NCBI GenBank assembly: GCA_947496215.1
Contig: CANMCF010000018.1
Coordinates: forward strand, 1 to 64,000
From: an uncultured Bizionia sp.
GTDB lineage: Bacteria; Bacteroidota; Bacteroidia; Flavobacteriales; Flavobacteriaceae
DNA: 64,000 nucleotides
Direction of reading: 5' to 3'
Program-made: the position numbers and the translations under genes
In this document: positions 61,455 through 64,000 of the stretch, piece after piece
Numbering within the stretch: position 1 is the first letter of the stretch
Layout of the letters: the number at the start of each line of letters is the position of its first letter
Notes under the pieces: model-generated
The model's database searches: none
What the model saw: the letters and a program-made list of their open reading frames with translations, nothing else
Told to the model about the DNA's origin: nothing

Positions 61455-64000
61455 ATGAGTACTAGTCTTTCTAAAGTAAATCCTAAAAAAAACATCATCA
61501 TAAAAGGCGCAAAATTGCACAACCTGAAAAATATTGATGTAGTAATACCAAGAAACAAGCTTGTTGTCATTACTGGTTTATCGGGTTCTGGAAAGTCTAG
61601 TCTTGCATTCGACACGCTTTATGCGGAAGGGCAAAGACGCTATGTGGAGAGCCTATCCAGTTACGCCAGACAATTTCTAGGACGTTTGAACAAACCCAAG
61701 GTAGACTACATAAAAGGAATTGCTCCAGCCATAGCCATAGAGCAAAAGGTTAATTCAACAAACCCAAGGTCTACTGTAGGTACAACTACCGAAATTTATG
61801 ATTATCTAAAATTGTTATTTGCTAGAATTGGAAAAACCTATTCTCCAAAATCCGGCCATGAAGTAAAAAAAGATACCGTAACCGATGTTTTGGATGTTAT
61901 CAAAACAATTCCAGATGGTGAAAAACTCCTCCTCCTCTCTCCTATCCATCTAGAAGAAGGGAGAACATTGGCAGATAAACTAAAAGCCTTGAATCAACAA
62001 GGTTATGCTCGTATCAAAGCAGAAGGAAAAGTATTGCGAATTGACGAAGCCGATGACATTTCAGAAAAAACAAAAGACCTCTTTTTGGTGGTGGATAGGA
62101 TTGTCACCAAAAACGATGAAGATTTTTACAATCGTCTAGCCGATGCAGTACAAACTGCTTTTTTCGAAGGTAAAGGTGAATGCTACATCGAAGCATTGAA
62201 GGACAATGCGATTTCTCATTTCAGCAACAGATTCGAATTGGATGGAATCACGTTTTTAGAGCCCAACGTACATTTGTTCAGTTTCAACAATCCATATGGA
62301 GCTTGCCCAAAATGTGAAGGCTATGGAGACGTCATTGGCATTGATGACGACTTGGTAGTACCCAACACTGCTCTTTCCGTTTTCGAAAATGCCATTTTTC
62401 CATGGCGTGGAGAAAGCATGAGCTGGTATAGAGATCAATTGGTCAATAATTCCCATCATTTTGATTTCCCCATCCACAAACCTTATTTCGAGTTAAGCGA
62501 CAAGCACAAGCAACTTATCTGGAAAGGGAACAAACACTTTGAAGGTCTATCCTCGTTCTTCGCTGAATTGGAATCCAAAGCATATAAAATTCAGAACCGA
62601 GTAATGCTATCCCGCTACCGTGGAAAGACAAAGTGCAAGGTCTGCAATGGCAAACGCTTGCGCCCAGAAGCAAATCATGTGAAAATTGCAGGTTCCACAC
62701 TTACGGATTTGGTTGAAATGCCTTTGGACAAATTGGCTTTGTTCTTCAAACAATTGGAACTTGACGAGCACGATACAACCATTGCCAAACGTCTGTTAAA
62801 AGAGATAAACAATCGCTTGGCATTCCTATCCAACGTAGGATTGGACTATTTGACCTTGAACAGGAAGTCCAACACCTTGTCTGGTGGTGAGAGTCAGCGT
62901 ATAAACCTAGCAACCTCGTTGGGAAGTAGTTTGGTAGGATCCATGTATATCCTAGACGAACCCAGCATTGGTCTACACCCAAAAGACACCGAACGTTTAA
63001 TCGTCGTACTAAAAGCATTGAGGGATTTGGGAAATACGGTAATTGTAGTTGAGCATGATGACGACATCATGAAGGCTTCCGACGAAATCATAGACATTGG
63101 ACCAGAAGCAGGTACTTTTGGAGGGCACGTAGTAGCCACTGGAAGCTATGCTGACATCTTGGCTTCGAACTCTTTGACCGCTCGCTATTTAAATGAGACA
63201 TTAAAAATTGAAGTTCCCAAAAAGAGACGCGTATCAAAATACCACATAGATGTCATTGGTGCTCGAGAGCATAACCTAAAAAACATAGACGTTACATTTC
63301 CCTTGGGAATGCTAACGGTTATCACAGGTGTTTCAGGAAGTGGAAAAAGTACACTGGTAAAAAAGATATTATATCCGGCAATGCAAAAGAAACTGACCGG
63401 TTTTGGTGACAAACCGGGGCAATTTTCAGAACTCAAAGGAAACTACAGCAATGTAAAGCACATAGAGTTTGTCGATCAAAATCCAATTGGTCGTTCATCA
63501 CGCTCAAACCCTGTTACATACATAAAAGCCTATGATGACATCCGTGCATTGTTTTCCAAGCAAAAATTAAGTGCCATCAGGAATTATCAAGCAAAGCATT
63601 TTTCTTTCAATGTAGATGGTGGACGATGTGAAACATGCAAAGGAGAAGGTGTAGTCACCATAGAAATGCAATTTATGGCAGATGTTCATCTAGAATGTGA
63701 GACTTGCAAAGGCAAGCGTTTCAAGAAGGAGGTTTTGGAGGTTACATTCGCAAATAAAAACATTGATGACATTTTAAGGATGACCATTGACGATGCCATT
63801 GCCTTTTTTGATGAAAGTGGTGTCAGCAAGATAAAAAACAAACTACAACCACTTCAAGATGTCGGTTTGGGCTATGTTGCCTTGGGACAGAGTTCTTCCA
63901 CCCTTTCTGGAGGAGAAGCGCAACGTATAAAACTAGCTTCCTTCCTTGGCAAAGGCAACACAAAGGAAACTGCCCTTTTCATATTCGACGAACCCACTAC
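61455..64000 (+). CDS. uvrA: UvrA paralogue, second copy (cut at window end)
   Basis: 848 codons are visible from the ATG at 61455 with no stop, so the gene continues past base 64000. Walker A GLSGSGKSS near residue 45, ABC signature LSGGESQRINLA and later LSGGEAQRIKLA, and Walker B LYILDEPSIGLHP-type (MYILDEPSIGLHPKD) are present. The C-terminal zinc finger CETCKGEG ... CETCKG is intact. As in the first copy, the first CxxC pair of zinc finger 1 is missing; only GACPKCEG remains. It is clearly divergent from the copy at 4944 (for example ESLSSYARQFLGRLN against ETFSAYARQFLGGLE), so they are old paralogues. Window end falls in FIFDEPTT. Confidence 0.95.
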   Translation, partial: MSTSLSKVNPKKNIIIKGAKLHNLKNIDVVIPRNKLVVITGLSGSGKSSLAFDTLYAEGQRRYVESLSSYARQFLGRLNKPKVDYIKGIAPAIAIEQKVNSTNPRSTVGTTTEIYDYLKLLFARIGKTYSPKSGHEVKKDTVTDVLDVIKTIPDGEKLLLLSPIHLEEGRTLADKLKALNQQGYARIKAEGKVLRIDEADDISEKTKDLFLVVDRIVTKNDEDFYNRLADAVQTAFFEGKGECYIEALKDNAISHFSNRFELDGITFLEPNVHLFSFNNPYGACPKCEGYGDVIGIDDDLVVPNTALSVFENAIFPWRGESMSWYRDQLVNNSHHFDFPIHKPYFELSDKHKQLIWKGNKHFEGLSSFFAELESKAYKIQNRVMLSRYRGKTKCKVCNGKRLRPEANHVKIAGSTLTDLVEMPLDKLALFFKQLELDEHDTTIAKRLLKEINNRLAFLSNVGLDYLTLNRKSNTLSGGESQRINLATSLGSSLVGSMYILDEPSIGLHPKDTERLIVVLKALRDLGNTVIVVEHDDDIMKASDEIIDIGPEAGTFGGHVVATGSYADILASNSLTARYLNETLKIEVPKKRRVSKYHIDVIGAREHNLKNIDVTFPLGMLTVITGVSGSGKSTLVKKILYPAMQKKLTGFGDKPGQFSELKGNYSNVKHIEFVDQNPIGRSSRSNPVTYIKAYDDIRALFSKQKLSAIRNYQAKHFSFNVDGGRCETCKGEGVVTIEMQFMADVHLECETCKGKRFKKEVLEVTFANKNIDDILRMTIDDAIAFFDESGVSKIKNKLQPLQDVGLGYVALGQSSSTLSGGEAQRIKLASFLGKGNTKETALFIFDEPT

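Overview
The window looks like a chromosomal segment of a low-GC marine-type Flavobacteriaceae (Bacteroidota). The evidence is AT-rich DNA and type IX secretion (T9SS) sorting domains on several secreted proteins: the 1-99 fragment and the genes at 13638, 16179 and 35760. Lipoprotein signals are of the Bacteroidota kind, many genes are preceded by the Bacteroidota promoter element TAnnTTTG (often with TTG about 20 nt upstream), and the housekeeping set (MiaE, a fused alpha/beta 2-oxoacid dehydrogenase E1, LytS/LytR pairs, two UvrA paralogues) is typical of the family. No rRNA, tRNA, CRISPR array or intact transposase was seen.

Layout. 0-4.7 kb: end of a T9SS type B protein, a small membrane-anchored protein, then a leftward AT-rich accessory cluster (lipoprotein with an HExxH motif, overlapping small lipoprotein, degenerate ORF) and a tudor-like protein. 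4.9-10.3 kb: uvrA, an LGFP-repeat protein, a LOG-family protein. 10.3-18.3 kb: three large exported proteins, namely an M1-like protein with a barrel-like end that seems to have lost its zinc site, an M12B-type and an M43-type T9SS metalloprotease. 18.8-34.6 kb: E1, two di-haem cytochrome c peroxidase lipoproteins, a methyltransferase, a lipoprotein/LytS/LytR operon, an RDD protein, holA, an HsdR-N-like protein, a glycosyltransferase, an OmpA-like lipoprotein, threonylcarbamoyl-AMP synthase and an esterase-like lipoprotein.

34.6-40.3 kb is an accessory zone: decayed IS5/IS1182-like and IS256-like transposase pieces, a 1208-residue T9SS protein of unknown function, a hairpin-rich gene-free stretch, and a diverged ~100-bp repeat on both sides of the big gene. 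40.3-50.4 kb returns to core genes: UvrD/PcrA helicase, two phosphatases, an FMN glutamate-synthase-like protein, patatin, M1 aminopeptidase and a universal stress protein. 50.4-53.4 kb is a second, strongly AT-rich island. It holds a two-gene leftward unit (HExxH peptidase-like protein plus a beta-rich protein with gasdermin-like features) and, divergently, an unknown protein, a multi-pass membrane protein and the sensor end of a histidine kinase. The composition returns to normal inside the kinase gene. 54-64 kb: response regulator, recG, DUF2911/TPR protein, miaE, bcp, nth, an ECF sigma factor, two tiny genes (58 and 47 residues) and a second uvrA cut by the window end.

Start sites were corrected in several places (uvrA, LOG, holA, threonylcarbamoyl-AMP synthase, the FMN protein, miaE) using family length, promoter position and in-frame stops. 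The most unusual items are the peptidase/gasdermin-like pair, two genes with internal base-composition breaks, the repeat pair around the 1208-residue gene, and an A6 tract that appears to put a lipoprotein signal out of frame.
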